From the NCBI RefSeq assembly GCF_038396675.1, contig NC_088920.1, positions 73,177,501 through 73,241,500 of the forward strand: a stretch of DNA of 64,000 nucleotides. The letters run 5' to 3'. The stretch is from Hydra vulgaris (taxonomy: Eukaryota > Cnidaria > Hydrozoa > Anthoathecata > Hydridae). The notes under the pieces are model-generated. The model saw only the letters and a list, made by a program, of their open reading frames with translations, did not search any database and was not told where the DNA came from. This document shows, piece by piece, positions 23,431 to 32,241 of the stretch; positions within the stretch are counted from its first letter, which is position 1; every line of letters begins with the position of its first letter. The position numbers and the translations under genes are program-made.

Positions 23431-26400
23431 ATGAAATTTGAATATCAAACTAAGGAAACTCGTTTTAGTAATAACAGTATATACACGGAACATTTTTTTT
23501 ACATTAAAGATGGTTATAAAGATGAAGATATTGTAGAAGAATCACAACTTTATTCTGAAACTCAAAGTCCTGATGAAATTGTTCATCATGTTGAACAAAA
23601 AACAATGGAAGGATTTAAAACACAAATGAAAAACAGTATTCTTTTTGCTGACTTGTTTCAAAATTTCTTATTGGGTTATAATATTGTTACTTTGTGTTGC
23701 AAGTCTATTGAAAATGGTTATTGTAAAATAATGAAACGTTGTTACAATTCACCTGTTTATTTTATTAAACCTTTAGAAGGACCGACAAATTTGCGTTTTA
23801 TTCAAGATGCCAATGTGCGAGCTGTTTTTAATGTTTTAGAAAACGACAGCGGATGGAAGATAATACGATTATGTAATATTAAAATTAAAACTTTATCCAA
23901 TTTAACAGAAAGATCCATGATGAAATTACGAGATTTTGAATTGTCTGGTTTTAAAAGAAAAATGCTCACGACAGATGAAGAAATTGAAAAAAAGAAAAAA
24001 CTCAACAAAACTTATTATGAAAAAAATAAAGAAACACTAAAACAACGAAAAAAAAGAAACCAAAAGAAAAAACACATGACAAATGAAGAAATTGAAAAAA
24101 AGAAAAAACTCAACAAAACTTATTATGAAAAAAAGAAAGAAACGCTAAAACAACAAAGAAAAAGTAACCAAAAGAAAAAACACAACAAAAGTTATTACGA
24201 AAAAAAACAACAAAAGAAGATAGAAATAGACGAATGGTTTGGTGAATGGTATAGACCTCATTCTTTAACACAATGGGAAAAAACACTAAAAAGTACTGTT
24301 TATACTATTCTGTCTTATCAACAAAAAAAGAAAATGTTTTTAGATTATAGTATTTTATTTGAACCAGGATTATGTTTTTATTCTGCTTTTCTCGTCTCTT
24401 TGTTGATTCGTCAATGGAATGTGAGCACCATTGAAGAATGGAATAGAAAAGTGTTGGAAAAAAATACTACAGATTTATATTCTGAAGAAAATATTTTACA
24501 ACTTCTTTTTGAAGATCAAGAAGAGCAAAATGTTCTAGCGTGGAAAGACGTTTTACAACAAATAAAAGAAAAATCTAAAAATATGTCATTTCAAACTTTG
24601 ATTGATTTTTGTCATTGTTTTGCTTACGAAAACACTTTTGATCGTATTAACATTAAAATTTTTGCCGTTAACAAAAAAAACACCAAAATTCGTTTGTTGC
24701 ATTCAAAATTAAAATCACAATATAAAAGTTCTCTTGCAGAATTGTTAAAAGTAGTTTACGAAAGCGCAAACATTACCAAAGACGATCAAGATTCTCAAAG
24801 AGTATTTATTAACGACGAAGAAAGAAATAAAGCCAATGAACGGAAAAAAACAATCAACACGATCAAAATTTGTATTTTTCAAAAAAATAATTCTTTTCAC
24901 GCTATAAGCATGTTGAATGAAAAATTTTCTACAAAGTATTTTTGTTCTAACAACTCGCGTGTTTTGTTTCAATGTTCTGATTGTGGACAAAAATTTACTA
25001 AAAAACACAAATGCGAAGGTTATTATAAACCGGACAAATTTACATACGGTGATTGCATTACTCACTATCGGCCACAAAATTCGTTTATGTGTACAAGTAG
25101 AAACTTGTTTCCATTTTTAATGACTTTTGATTGCGAAACGAGTATTACAAAGTCTGAAGAAAATGCTACTTGCAAAGTCAAACCTTTATCTGAGTTGAAT
25201 TATTATTGTCATTCCATTGTGATTCAATGCATTCATGAAAAATTAGCAAGAGAATGTTTTGGTTTGGACGAACAAGGACAAGTCATTACTCAATGGATTT
25301 TTTATTATGAAAATACGGTTGAAAGTTTAGAAAGAAATCCTTTAACTTGTCTACCAGACTATTTTCAACCAGGAGTTTCTTTACTTCACAAGACACACAG
25401 ACGTATCTTGTGGGAAAGGCTAAATTGTGAAAATAATGAAAAATTAAAAATGGAATTGAGAGTTTACGATATCATTGCTTTAGCAGATACTTTGGTTCGA
25501 TTTACTTATGAAATATGTTTGCCGCGTTTTGAAATTTTAAATATATCAAGTGAAGAAAGAGATTTAATATGGCAAGAAGAAAATCCTTGTTGTTCTATTT
25601 GTAGAACTCCCGTAGATAAAATACGTCAATCTGATGTTTATAAAAATAAATTTTCTCACATGACTCCTCAAGAAATGGAAAGATTAAATCATAATGAATT
25701 TCGCATTTATAACGACAAACGAATTCAAGTTGTAAACATGGTGTTTCAAAGAGTAGGACGATTGGAATTGTTCATGTTACCTTGTCACGTTCAAAATTAT
25801 TTAATCGACAACGATGCTGAAAAAATAAAACAAGATTTATTTCGAGTCTCCACTTTGTATTACATTTGTTGTAGATGGTGGGAAAAATTTCAACACTTAC
25901 CTGCCACTAACGGATTATTGAGTGATTATGTGAGAATCACCACTGCTGAACTTGTAGATTATATGAAACAATTGTCTTTGCTTATCATGACCGAACACCA
26001 ATTTGAAAACTATTTTAATCAAGAAGATATAGAGTTATTAGAAGATCCCTACTTTTTAATCAAAATCTTTCGCAAATGTATTAACGAAACGGGTGAACAA
26101 TATACAGACAACCTTCATTTTTTGTTTCTCATGAGAAAATTCAAGCAACCCGTCTACGAATTATGGTATCACACCATGTTGGTTGCTTTTAATAAACAAT
26201 TTGAAACCCAATTTAGTTTAACTGATTTTATTCAAGATGAAAAAAATCGAGAAAAAGTTTTAAATAAATGCCAATTTTTTCTTAACGCTTTTGAAGATTA
26301 TCTTGTTATTGATCACGATCATTTTTCAGGACAAGTGTACGGATTAGCTCACGATTATTGCAACAAAAATTTAGGTAGATATAGTCAGCATTTATCTTGT

Positions 26401-29220
26401 CCTATATTTGCTCATAATGCTTCTTTTGATAATCGTATTATGATTGTAGAAGGTTTAAAAAAAATATTGGATATTCCGTTATACGGTCATTTGGCAGAAT
26501 CTGAAACTACACCTTTTAATGCTTTTATAAAATACAGCAACATGGAAGATGTTTTTGTTATATCTAAAAATGTAAGCAAAGTCAATATTATTTGCATCGG
26601 TAAACATATTAAAATTGTAGATAGTTTGAAAATTTTAAACTGTTCCTTAGAACAGGCCAGTAGTATGTTGTCACAAAAAGCACAACATCAAATTGTCAAC
26701 ACCATGTTGCATTATTTACGACCTTTTCATCCCGAAGTAAATGATTTAGCCGACAATTTAGAGTTTAAAAACTGTTTTATTAAAAAAACATTATTTCCTT
26801 ACTCGCAAATAACAGACGAACTCTTAAACATTGAATATAAAACATTTCCACCGATTGAATTATTTGCTCAAAACGATTTAATGAAGTCTAAAAACTTACA
26901 AGAAGAAATTAAAAAATTGAAAGAAGCTTACGAAGGTGTTAAAAAATTGTGGAACTTTTTGAATTTAAAAACTTTAAAATCCTTATTGCATATCTATACT
27001 GTGCTCGATACGGTCGTATTAGGTTCTGTTATGATAGACTTTGACGAAAGAACATTTCAATTTACAAAGTTTCATATTCTAAATCATGTTAGCATTTTTA
27101 GTTATACTAGCAAACTCAATTCTACCATCAGTTTAATTCCAATCCAATATCCTGCGACCAACGAACATCAAAAAATGATTGAAAAGAGTATTCGAGGCGG
27201 TATGTCCACCAACGGTACGCAAAAGTTTGCCATTGATACAGATTACTTTGAACCTAAAATAAAAGAACTCAAATTAAACAGCGAATTGAGAGGTTGTTTA
27301 ATTTTTATGGACGAAAACGGACAATACGGAGGAGCTCAATTAAAACCTTTACCTTTTCACATGAAATATTCTTTTGATTTGGAATGTATTACTTTAGACG
27401 ATGTGATTCGAAAATATCATCGCGTTAATTTAAACGGTTTCTCGACGAGCGCTTTAGTGCATTGTCAAATTACTATGAAACCAGAGTATCAAGATCAAGT
27501 AGGAGGTTTTTCACCCATGGTAGAAAAAGAAATTATATCTTTTCAAGATTATTCTCCCACTGAAATTGTATCCAAACGTTATCTCAAAAACAATGGAACC
27601 TACGGTATAGAAAAAGACAAAACTATTAAATTGGTCATGAAATTAAGTTCGCATGAGACTTGTGAATTTTTAGACACTTTAATATGGTTGACTACGTGCT
27701 GTGGATGCGTTGTTGAAAAAATTTACAAAGTGCTTCCTCTATGGCGTTATCCTTTAGCTCAAAAAATGGTAAAACGAAATATGGAAAAAAGAAAAGAAGC
27801 TATTAAAAAGGGTGACAAGGTAGTGGACGCTTCTTGCAAGTTGCAAATTAACGGTCATTACGGAACCTTGAGTCAACAAATTGCACAAAAACTAAATACT
27901 ACTTTTATGAACCACGAAGAAAAAGCATTTCAAAATAGTATTGAAAATTTTCAAAACATTCGTCGTGTTTTAATTCAAGAAGGTCAAACCGATGAAAATA
28001 TTAAAAAGTTATTCCCTTTTCATTTTCAAAATTTATTATATAACGGATCACAATTCATCGGTGTTGAACCTGAAAGATATAAATTGGACGTTTTTGAAAA
28101 AAAAGTATGTTTAGATGAATACGAAACGAGTGATTTTAGTTATGATGATTATTTTAAAGAAACTTTGTTTGGTTTGATGACAGATGTTAAAACCAAAAGT
28201 ATTTTATTTCACGAACAAGACAATCATCATGAAATGAAAGACGCCTTTGAACTTTTAAAATCTAAAGATCATAAAAACGCTCTCATTTTAACAACCAGCG
28301 AAAAATGCAAACTCGTGAACACCTCTTTACGTATTGTAGCTTCACAAATTTTATCTTATGCCAAACTTAATGTAGGACGTTTTAGTTGGGAATTGGGACA
28401 AGTATTAAGAAATCATGGAGCTGAAAAACATTTAGTAGTAACAGATACTGATTCTGGGTGCTTTTTTATTACGCAAAAGAAAGACAATATGCATTTCAAC
28501 GTTTCGCGTTTTATTTTTTCAACGTTTCGCGAAAAGGTAGAAGAATGGATTTATTTTTCAAAATTCGGAGATCGATGGATGGATTATTCCAATTATAAAA
28601 ATACTCATCCTTTTTATTCCACTCTTTACGCCAAAGAAACGGATCATTTTCAAAACGAAATACCTCCTCCTTATTACATTGCACAAGCTTTTGCTATGGG
28701 ACCTAAATGTTATAGCGTTCATAGCGTCAACGGAGACGAAGAAAAAAATTATTATAAAAATAGAGCTAAAGGAGTACCCAATTCTAAACTTTTATTTTCA
28801 AATTATGTCAACGGATTCGATACCTTTGCTGCCAAAAGATTGTGTAAACAAGTTCCTTTTTCAGTGATAAAAGAAAATCAACCTATCGAACAAAATAGAA
28901 TGAGTGTCAATTACAAACAAGTGAAAATACAAACGCACACTATTGATTTTTTAAAAAGATTTACACAAAAAAATTATGTTTTTGATGACGGAGTCATGAC
29001 CGAAATTCGTGATCATTATCTTTTGCAACCGATACGAGAAGCCAATTTAAAAGTGTTACCCGATATAGAAAAATTTTGTAGCGATGAACATATTCAAAAA
29101 TTACTTGAAATTGAAAAAAATATTATAAAACAATCTGAACGTTATCAAACAATGGCCATGTTTAATCGAAAAGTTTTGATCCCTTTATTATACGATCTTA
29201 AAAAGAATATAAATTTGTAA
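23431..29220 (+). CDS. polB: Protein-primed family B DNA polymerase, 1929 aa
   Basis: Replicates the element. From N to C: a Lys-rich repeat region (about 180-260); a Cys/His pair (GLCFYSAF about 315, NSFHAIS about 490) with the look of an OTU-like or papain-like fold; a zinc motif (CSDCGQKFTKKHKC about 515-530); exonuclease Exo I (LMTFDCETS, about 566); an endonuclease VII-like DHDHFSG...CNKNLG block (about 960-980); Exo-type PIFAHNASFDNRIM; motif A MDENGQYGGAQ (about 1293); motif B KLQINGHYGTLS (about 1471); motif C TDTDSG (about 1672). The motif A triplet QYG replaces the usual SLYP. The reading frame is intact. Leader AG ATTCTTAAAAA precedes it. Confidence 0.93.
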   Translation: MKFEYQTKETRFSNNSIYTEHFFYIKDGYKDEDIVEESQLYSETQSPDEIVHHVEQKTMEGFKTQMKNSILFADLFQNFLLGYNIVTLCCKSIENGYCKIMKRCYNSPVYFIKPLEGPTNLRFIQDANVRAVFNVLENDSGWKIIRLCNIKIKTLSNLTERSMMKLRDFELSGFKRKMLTTDEEIEKKKKLNKTYYEKNKETLKQRKKRNQKKKHMTNEEIEKKKKLNKTYYEKKKETLKQQRKSNQKKKHNKSYYEKKQQKKIEIDEWFGEWYRPHSLTQWEKTLKSTVYTILSYQQKKKMFLDYSILFEPGLCFYSAFLVSLLIRQWNVSTIEEWNRKVLEKNTTDLYSEENILQLLFEDQEEQNVLAWKDVLQQIKEKSKNMSFQTLIDFCHCFAYENTFDRINIKIFAVNKKNTKIRLLHSKLKSQYKSSLAELLKVVYESANITKDDQDSQRVFINDEERNKANERKKTINTIKICIFQKNNSFHAISMLNEKFSTKYFCSNNSRVLFQCSDCGQKFTKKHKCEGYYKPDKFTYGDCITHYRPQNSFMCTSRNLFPFLMTFDCETSITKSEENATCKVKPLSELNYYCHSIVIQCIHEKLARECFGLDEQGQVITQWIFYYENTVESLERNPLTCLPDYFQPGVSLLHKTHRRILWERLNCENNEKLKMELRVYDIIALADTLVRFTYEICLPRFEILNISSEERDLIWQEENPCCSICRTPVDKIRQSDVYKNKFSHMTPQEMERLNHNEFRIYNDKRIQVVNMVFQRVGRLELFMLPCHVQNYLIDNDAEKIKQDLFRVSTLYYICCRWWEKFQHLPATNGLLSDYVRITTAELVDYMKQLSLLIMTEHQFENYFNQEDIELLEDPYFLIKIFRKCINETGEQYTDNLHFLFLMRKFKQPVYELWYHTMLVAFNKQFETQFSLTDFIQDEKNREKVLNKCQFFLNAFEDYLVIDHDHFSGQVYGLAHDYCNKNLGRYSQHLSCPIFAHNASFDNRIMIVEGLKKILDIPLYGHLAESETTPFNAFIKYSNMEDVFVISKNVSKVNIICIGKHIKIVDSLKILNCSLEQASSMLSQKAQHQIVNTMLHYLRPFHPEVNDLADNLEFKNCFIKKTLFPYSQITDELLNIEYKTFPPIELFAQNDLMKSKNLQEEIKKLKEAYEGVKKLWNFLNLKTLKSLLHIYTVLDTVVLGSVMIDFDERTFQFTKFHILNHVSIFSYTSKLNSTISLIPIQYPATNEHQKMIEKSIRGGMSTNGTQKFAIDTDYFEPKIKELKLNSELRGCLIFMDENGQYGGAQLKPLPFHMKYSFDLECITLDDVIRKYHRVNLNGFSTSALVHCQITMKPEYQDQVGGFSPMVEKEIISFQDYSPTEIVSKRYLKNNGTYGIEKDKTIKLVMKLSSHETCEFLDTLIWLTTCCGCVVEKIYKVLPLWRYPLAQKMVKRNMEKRKEAIKKGDKVVDASCKLQINGHYGTLSQQIAQKLNTTFMNHEEKAFQNSIENFQNIRRVLIQEGQTDENIKKLFPFHFQNLLYNGSQFIGVEPERYKLDVFEKKVCLDEYETSDFSYDDYFKETLFGLMTDVKTKSILFHEQDNHHEMKDAFELLKSKDHKNALILTTSEKCKLVNTSLRIVASQILSYAKLNVGRFSWELGQVLRNHGAEKHLVVTDTDSGCFFITQKKDNMHFNVSRFIFSTFREKVEEWIYFSKFGDRWMDYSNYKNTHPFYSTLYAKETDHFQNEIPPPYYIAQAFAMGPKCYSVHSVNGDEEKNYYKNRAKGVPNSKLLFSNYVNGFDTFAAKRLCKQVPFSVIKENQPIEQNRMSVNYKQVKIQTHTIDFLKRFTQKNYVFDDGVMTEIRDHYLLQPIREANLKVLPDIEKFCSDEHIQKLLEIEKNIIKQSERYQTMAMFNRKVLIPLLYDLKKNINL
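23967..24215 (+). repeat. In-frame tandem repeat in polymerase
   Basis: Two and a half copies of a roughly 108-base unit encoding EEIEKKKKLNKTYYEK..KETLKQ..K.NQKKKH. The third copy is cut after NKSYYEKK. It makes a Lys-rich linker between the N-terminal region and the Cys/His domain. Confidence 0.8.
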
Positions 29221-29247
29221 AAAAAATTTTTAAATGATTATAAAAAA

Positions 29248-29601
29248 ATGGTGTTTTATTTTTTAGAACAAAAATTGACAGCGCAACAACTTGAAAACAA
29301 ATTAAAAGAAATTGGTTTTAAAAATTTTTATTTAGTAGAAAATACAGAAAACGAAATTCATTATTTTAAAAATAAAAAAAACGGTTCTTATACTTCGCGT
29401 TTGATTCTCATTACTCTGAACGGACGACAATTAATTCATGAAGGATTTTTAAGTTGCTGTCTTGATTGTTTGGTTGAATATTTATGTTTCGCGTGTCACG
29501 TGGGATGTTATGAAGAAGATTGTGTTCATTGTGAAGAATACAATAGTATTCATTATAATTGTACTTGTCTTTTAGAAAATAAAAAAGATGAAGATATTTA
29601 A
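29248..29601 (+). CDS. Cys-rich protein, 117 aa, duplicate 1
   Basis: Starts at ATG 29248. N-terminal helix (TAQQLENKLKEIGFKNFYLVE), beta strand region (YTSRLILITLNGR), and a C-terminal Cys cluster (CCLDCLVEYLCFACHVGCYE, CVHCEEYN, CTCLLEN). The first 60 residues are nearly identical to the next gene. Function unknown. Confidence 0.65.
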   Translation: MVFYFLEQKLTAQQLENKLKEIGFKNFYLVENTENEIHYFKNKKNGSYTSRLILITLNGRQLIHEGFLSCCLDCLVEYLCFACHVGCYEEDCVHCEEYNSIHYNCTCLLENKKDEDI

Positions 29602-29718
29602 AACAATCAGAACGTTATCAAACAATGGTCATGTTTAATCGAAAAGTTTTGATCCCTTTATTATACGATCTTAAAAAGAATATAAATTTGTAAAAAATTT
29701 TTATGATTATAAAAAAAA
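29602..29718 (+). repeat. Duplicated fragment of the polymerase 3' end
   Basis: 29602-29693 repeats the last 31 codons of the polymerase (28 residues of MFNRKVLIPLLYDLKKN context) with two base changes, then its stop and the spacer. It marks the boundary of a roughly 470-bp tandem duplication whose units are about 29129-29601 and 29602-30060. Confidence 0.85.
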
Positions 29719-30060
29719 ATGGTGTTTTATTTTTTAGAACAAAAATTGACAGCGCAACAACTTGAAAACAAATTAAAAGAAATTGGTTTTAAAAATTTTT
29801 ATTTAGTAGAAAATACAGAAAACGAAATTTATTATTTTAAAAAAAACGATTCTTATACTTCGCGTTTGATTCTCATTACTCTAAACGGACGAGATTTAAT
29901 TCCTGAAGAATTTTTAAGTTGTTGTCTTGATTGTTTGATTGATTATTTACGTTTTGAGTGTCACGTGGGATGTTATAAAGAAGATTGTGTTCATTGTGAA
30001 AATTATAATAGAGTTCATTATAATTGTACTTGTCTCTTAGAAAATAAAAAAGATGGATAA
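29719..30060 (+). CDS. Cys-rich protein, 113 aa, duplicate 2
   Basis: Second product of the tandem duplication; identical to its neighbour for the first 36 residues, then diverges (a codon-level deletion in the KNKKNG region, PEEFLSC for HEGFLSC). The Cys pattern is retained. Its end overlaps the next gene's start by 8 bases. Confidence 0.65.
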   Translation: MVFYFLEQKLTAQQLENKLKEIGFKNFYLVENTENEIYYFKKNDSYTSRLILITLNGRDLIPEEFLSCCLDCLIDYLRFECHVGCYKEDCVHCENYNRVHYNCTCLLENKKDG

Positions 30061-30301
30061 TAAAGTATTAACAGAAGTGGCAAAACGATTAAATCGAGAT
30101 TGGAAAACGTGTGGAAGATATTTGAAAGTGTGTGAACAAGAACTGGATCTTATTGATGTAGATTACAGATATATTGAAGAAAAAGCTTTTGAAATGTTAA
30201 AAATATGGAATCGTAATGGCACTAAAGAACAATTACTATACGCAATGAACAACATACCAAGAATGGACATTAAAAAAATTATTTTGAACCGTATTTTGTA
30301 A
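30053..30301 (+). CDS. Death-domain-like protein, 82 aa (core copy)
   Basis: A compact death fold: VAKRLNRDWKTCGRYLKVCEQELDLI, then EEKAFEMLKIWNRNGTKEQLLYAMNNIPRMDI, matching the family's L...W..LA..L......I.....AF..L..W......LL..AL spacing. It sits in the polymerase-ATPase interval, overlapping the upstream gene by 8 bases, so death-fold genes occur in the core as well as in the arm. Confidence 0.7.
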   Translation: MDNKVLTEVAKRLNRDWKTCGRYLKVCEQELDLIDVDYRYIEEKAFEMLKIWNRNGTKEQLLYAMNNIPRMDIKKIILNRIL

Positions 30302-30372
30302 AAATTTTTTTGATAAAAAATGGATATAAATTAAAAAAATGTTTTTTTTTATTCGTAGTTAAAAAAAAAAAA

Positions 30373-31622
30373 ATGGAAGAAAAAGAAGAAAATCCTCTTG
30401 AACAAAAAATAGAGACTGTAGAACAACCTATAGAAAAACCTTTAGAAAAAAAAGATGCTAGATCTATTACCGAAATATTAAACGAAAAAGGTTTTCATGA
30501 TTTCTATTTGAAAGGAACATCAAAAGAAACTGAACTCAAAGACGATGAAACCCATTCGCAAGTAAAATTTAATATTTTTAAACCTACTCAAGATGTCTAT
30601 CCAGAAAACACAATTATTACAGGTCCTACAAACAGCGGAAAATCAACTATGGCTAGAGATTTATTACATTGTGGAAAATTTCCTGATGCCGAAATGTTAT
30701 TTGTGATACAAATGAGAGAACCTAGCGAATGTCAACACAAAACATGGAAAAATATTATCGACTCTTCAAAAAATAATTTAGAAGCGTATCAGATTATAAC
30801 AGTGAACAGTCCAGAAAATTTAGATTCTGTAATACAGAGAGCTATTGGTTTTTCCAAAGATAAATACGGTATTCAAAATAGCGATCATCGTTTATTAAAA
30901 ACAATACTTTTATTTGATGACATTAGCGCTTTTTGTTTAAAAAGTCAACAATACACGAGCGCGTGTTCTAGCGGTTCTCATCACGGAGTAGGTACCATTA
31001 CCGTTTTTCATTCCGTACCTTCTAAAGCCAGTCAATGTTGGAACAATTTAGTGTCTCATTACAAATGTATCATTTCTTTTGATAACAACAGCGAAATTGA
31101 AAAATATTTGAAAACGATTTTCCTTCGACCGGCAAAATGCATCATCACGTTATCAGCGATTTGTTAAATAAAGAAACTTCTAATCAACACGGACATTTGG
31201 CTTTGTTTAAAAGAAACTCTTCCGTTGCACGCTTAAGAACTCAGATTACGAGTAAAGAACAAAAAGTATTTATTCCAGTAGACGCTCAAGGTAAATTGGA
31301 CTTTGATTATAAAGACATGAGCGTGAACAAAAAAATTGTTAGTTTTCAATCTTTTCCCTACGTAAAAGCGCCTAATCTAAAAAATCATTATTATCTCAAA
31401 TCGCATCACAACAACTATAATCAAGAAAAGGAGAATAAACCCGGCGAAGAAGATAAAATGGATATAAATAAGGAAAAAGAAAATACGATAAAAAAAAGGA
31501 AATGGAGTGAAAGCGAGAGAGCAACACAGCTACTCGAAGAAATTAAAAGACAAAAACGATATGGATTGTGCGAATCTTCAGACGAATCTTCAGACAGTGG
31601 ACACGCCTCTGATTCTACATGA
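30373..31622 (+). pseudogene. FtsK/A32-like packaging ATPase, one frameshift
   Basis: Powers genome packaging in Mavericks. ATG 30373 begins an acidic leader; Walker A is IITGPTNSGKSTMARDLL (about residue 82), Walker B is ILLFDDIS (about 190), then the GTITVFHSVPSK sensor-like segment. The frame shifts between 31120 and 31137: the first frame ends soon after, while the second continues from about 31137 through VISDLLNKET and ends at 31622 with a Lys/Ser-rich tail. Both motifs are intact, so the break affects only the C-terminal third. It could be an indel or, less likely, programmed. Confidence 0.8.
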
Positions 31623-32241
31623 ATGGGAAAGCGAGGAATTTTTACGAATTTTACAAAACGATTACGATTGTTGCAATCCTTCCAACAAAGCGAGTAAACG
31701 TCAAGCCATGAGACAAAAGTTGGCTGTTCGAGGACAAATATTTATTCGCAAAATGAATAGAAGAAAAGACATTGACGAAAACGAAATTAAAATATGGATG
31801 AAAGAAATTTTGACGCGTTTTAACGCTGTAAAAATGTTAAAATGCGAACTTTTATCGGATCACGAACGACAACAAATAAAAAACGCTTTTCAAGAATACG
31901 TTTGTATAGAAATTAAACTTTTTGTCAAAGAATATTTGTATCCGTATCCAAAATTTAACGAAAACGGAAAAGTCATTATGAAAAAAGAAAAAATGAAAGA
32001 TAAAAATCAAGCTATATCAGACTTTGTTTATCACAATTACGACGTTTTAAAAGAATATTTCAACTCTACTCGTTTTAAACTTTATCACGAAATTATAAAT
32101 TATTACGCTAATAAATTAATCTTATTCGACACTATACAACCTACAAAAACTGTAATCGATTTATTAAGACAACAGTTTGACGTTGATTATTGTCAAAAAG
32201 AATTGTATTTTCAAAATAATTTGTATTTTTATGAAACATGA
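31561..32241 (+). CDS. Hypothetical core protein, about 226 aa
   Basis: The frame opens inside the end of the ATPase frame (an upstream ATG exists at 31507; 31561 gives a natural start). It is helical and basic (NKASKRQAMRQKLAVRGQIFIRK, YFNSTRFKLYHEIINYYANK). It lies in a tight gene set with overlaps of 4 bases to the next gene. Not recognised; could be a packaging or minor capsid protein. Confidence 0.55.
   Translation: MDCANLQTNLQTVDTPLILHEWESEEFLRILQNDYDCCNPSNKASKRQAMRQKLAVRGQIFIRKMNRRKDIDENEIKIWMKEILTRFNAVKMLKCELLSDHERQQIKNAFQEYVCIEIKLFVKEYLYPYPKFNENGKVIMKKEKMKDKNQAISDFVYHNYDVLKEYFNSTRFKLYHEIINYYANKLILFDTIQPTKTVIDLLRQQFDVDYCQKELYFQNNLYFYET

Noticed and set aside
31120..31137. Programmed -1 frameshift in the ATPase
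   Set aside because: No clear slippery heptamer followed by a strong stem is seen at the shift; an indel is simpler.
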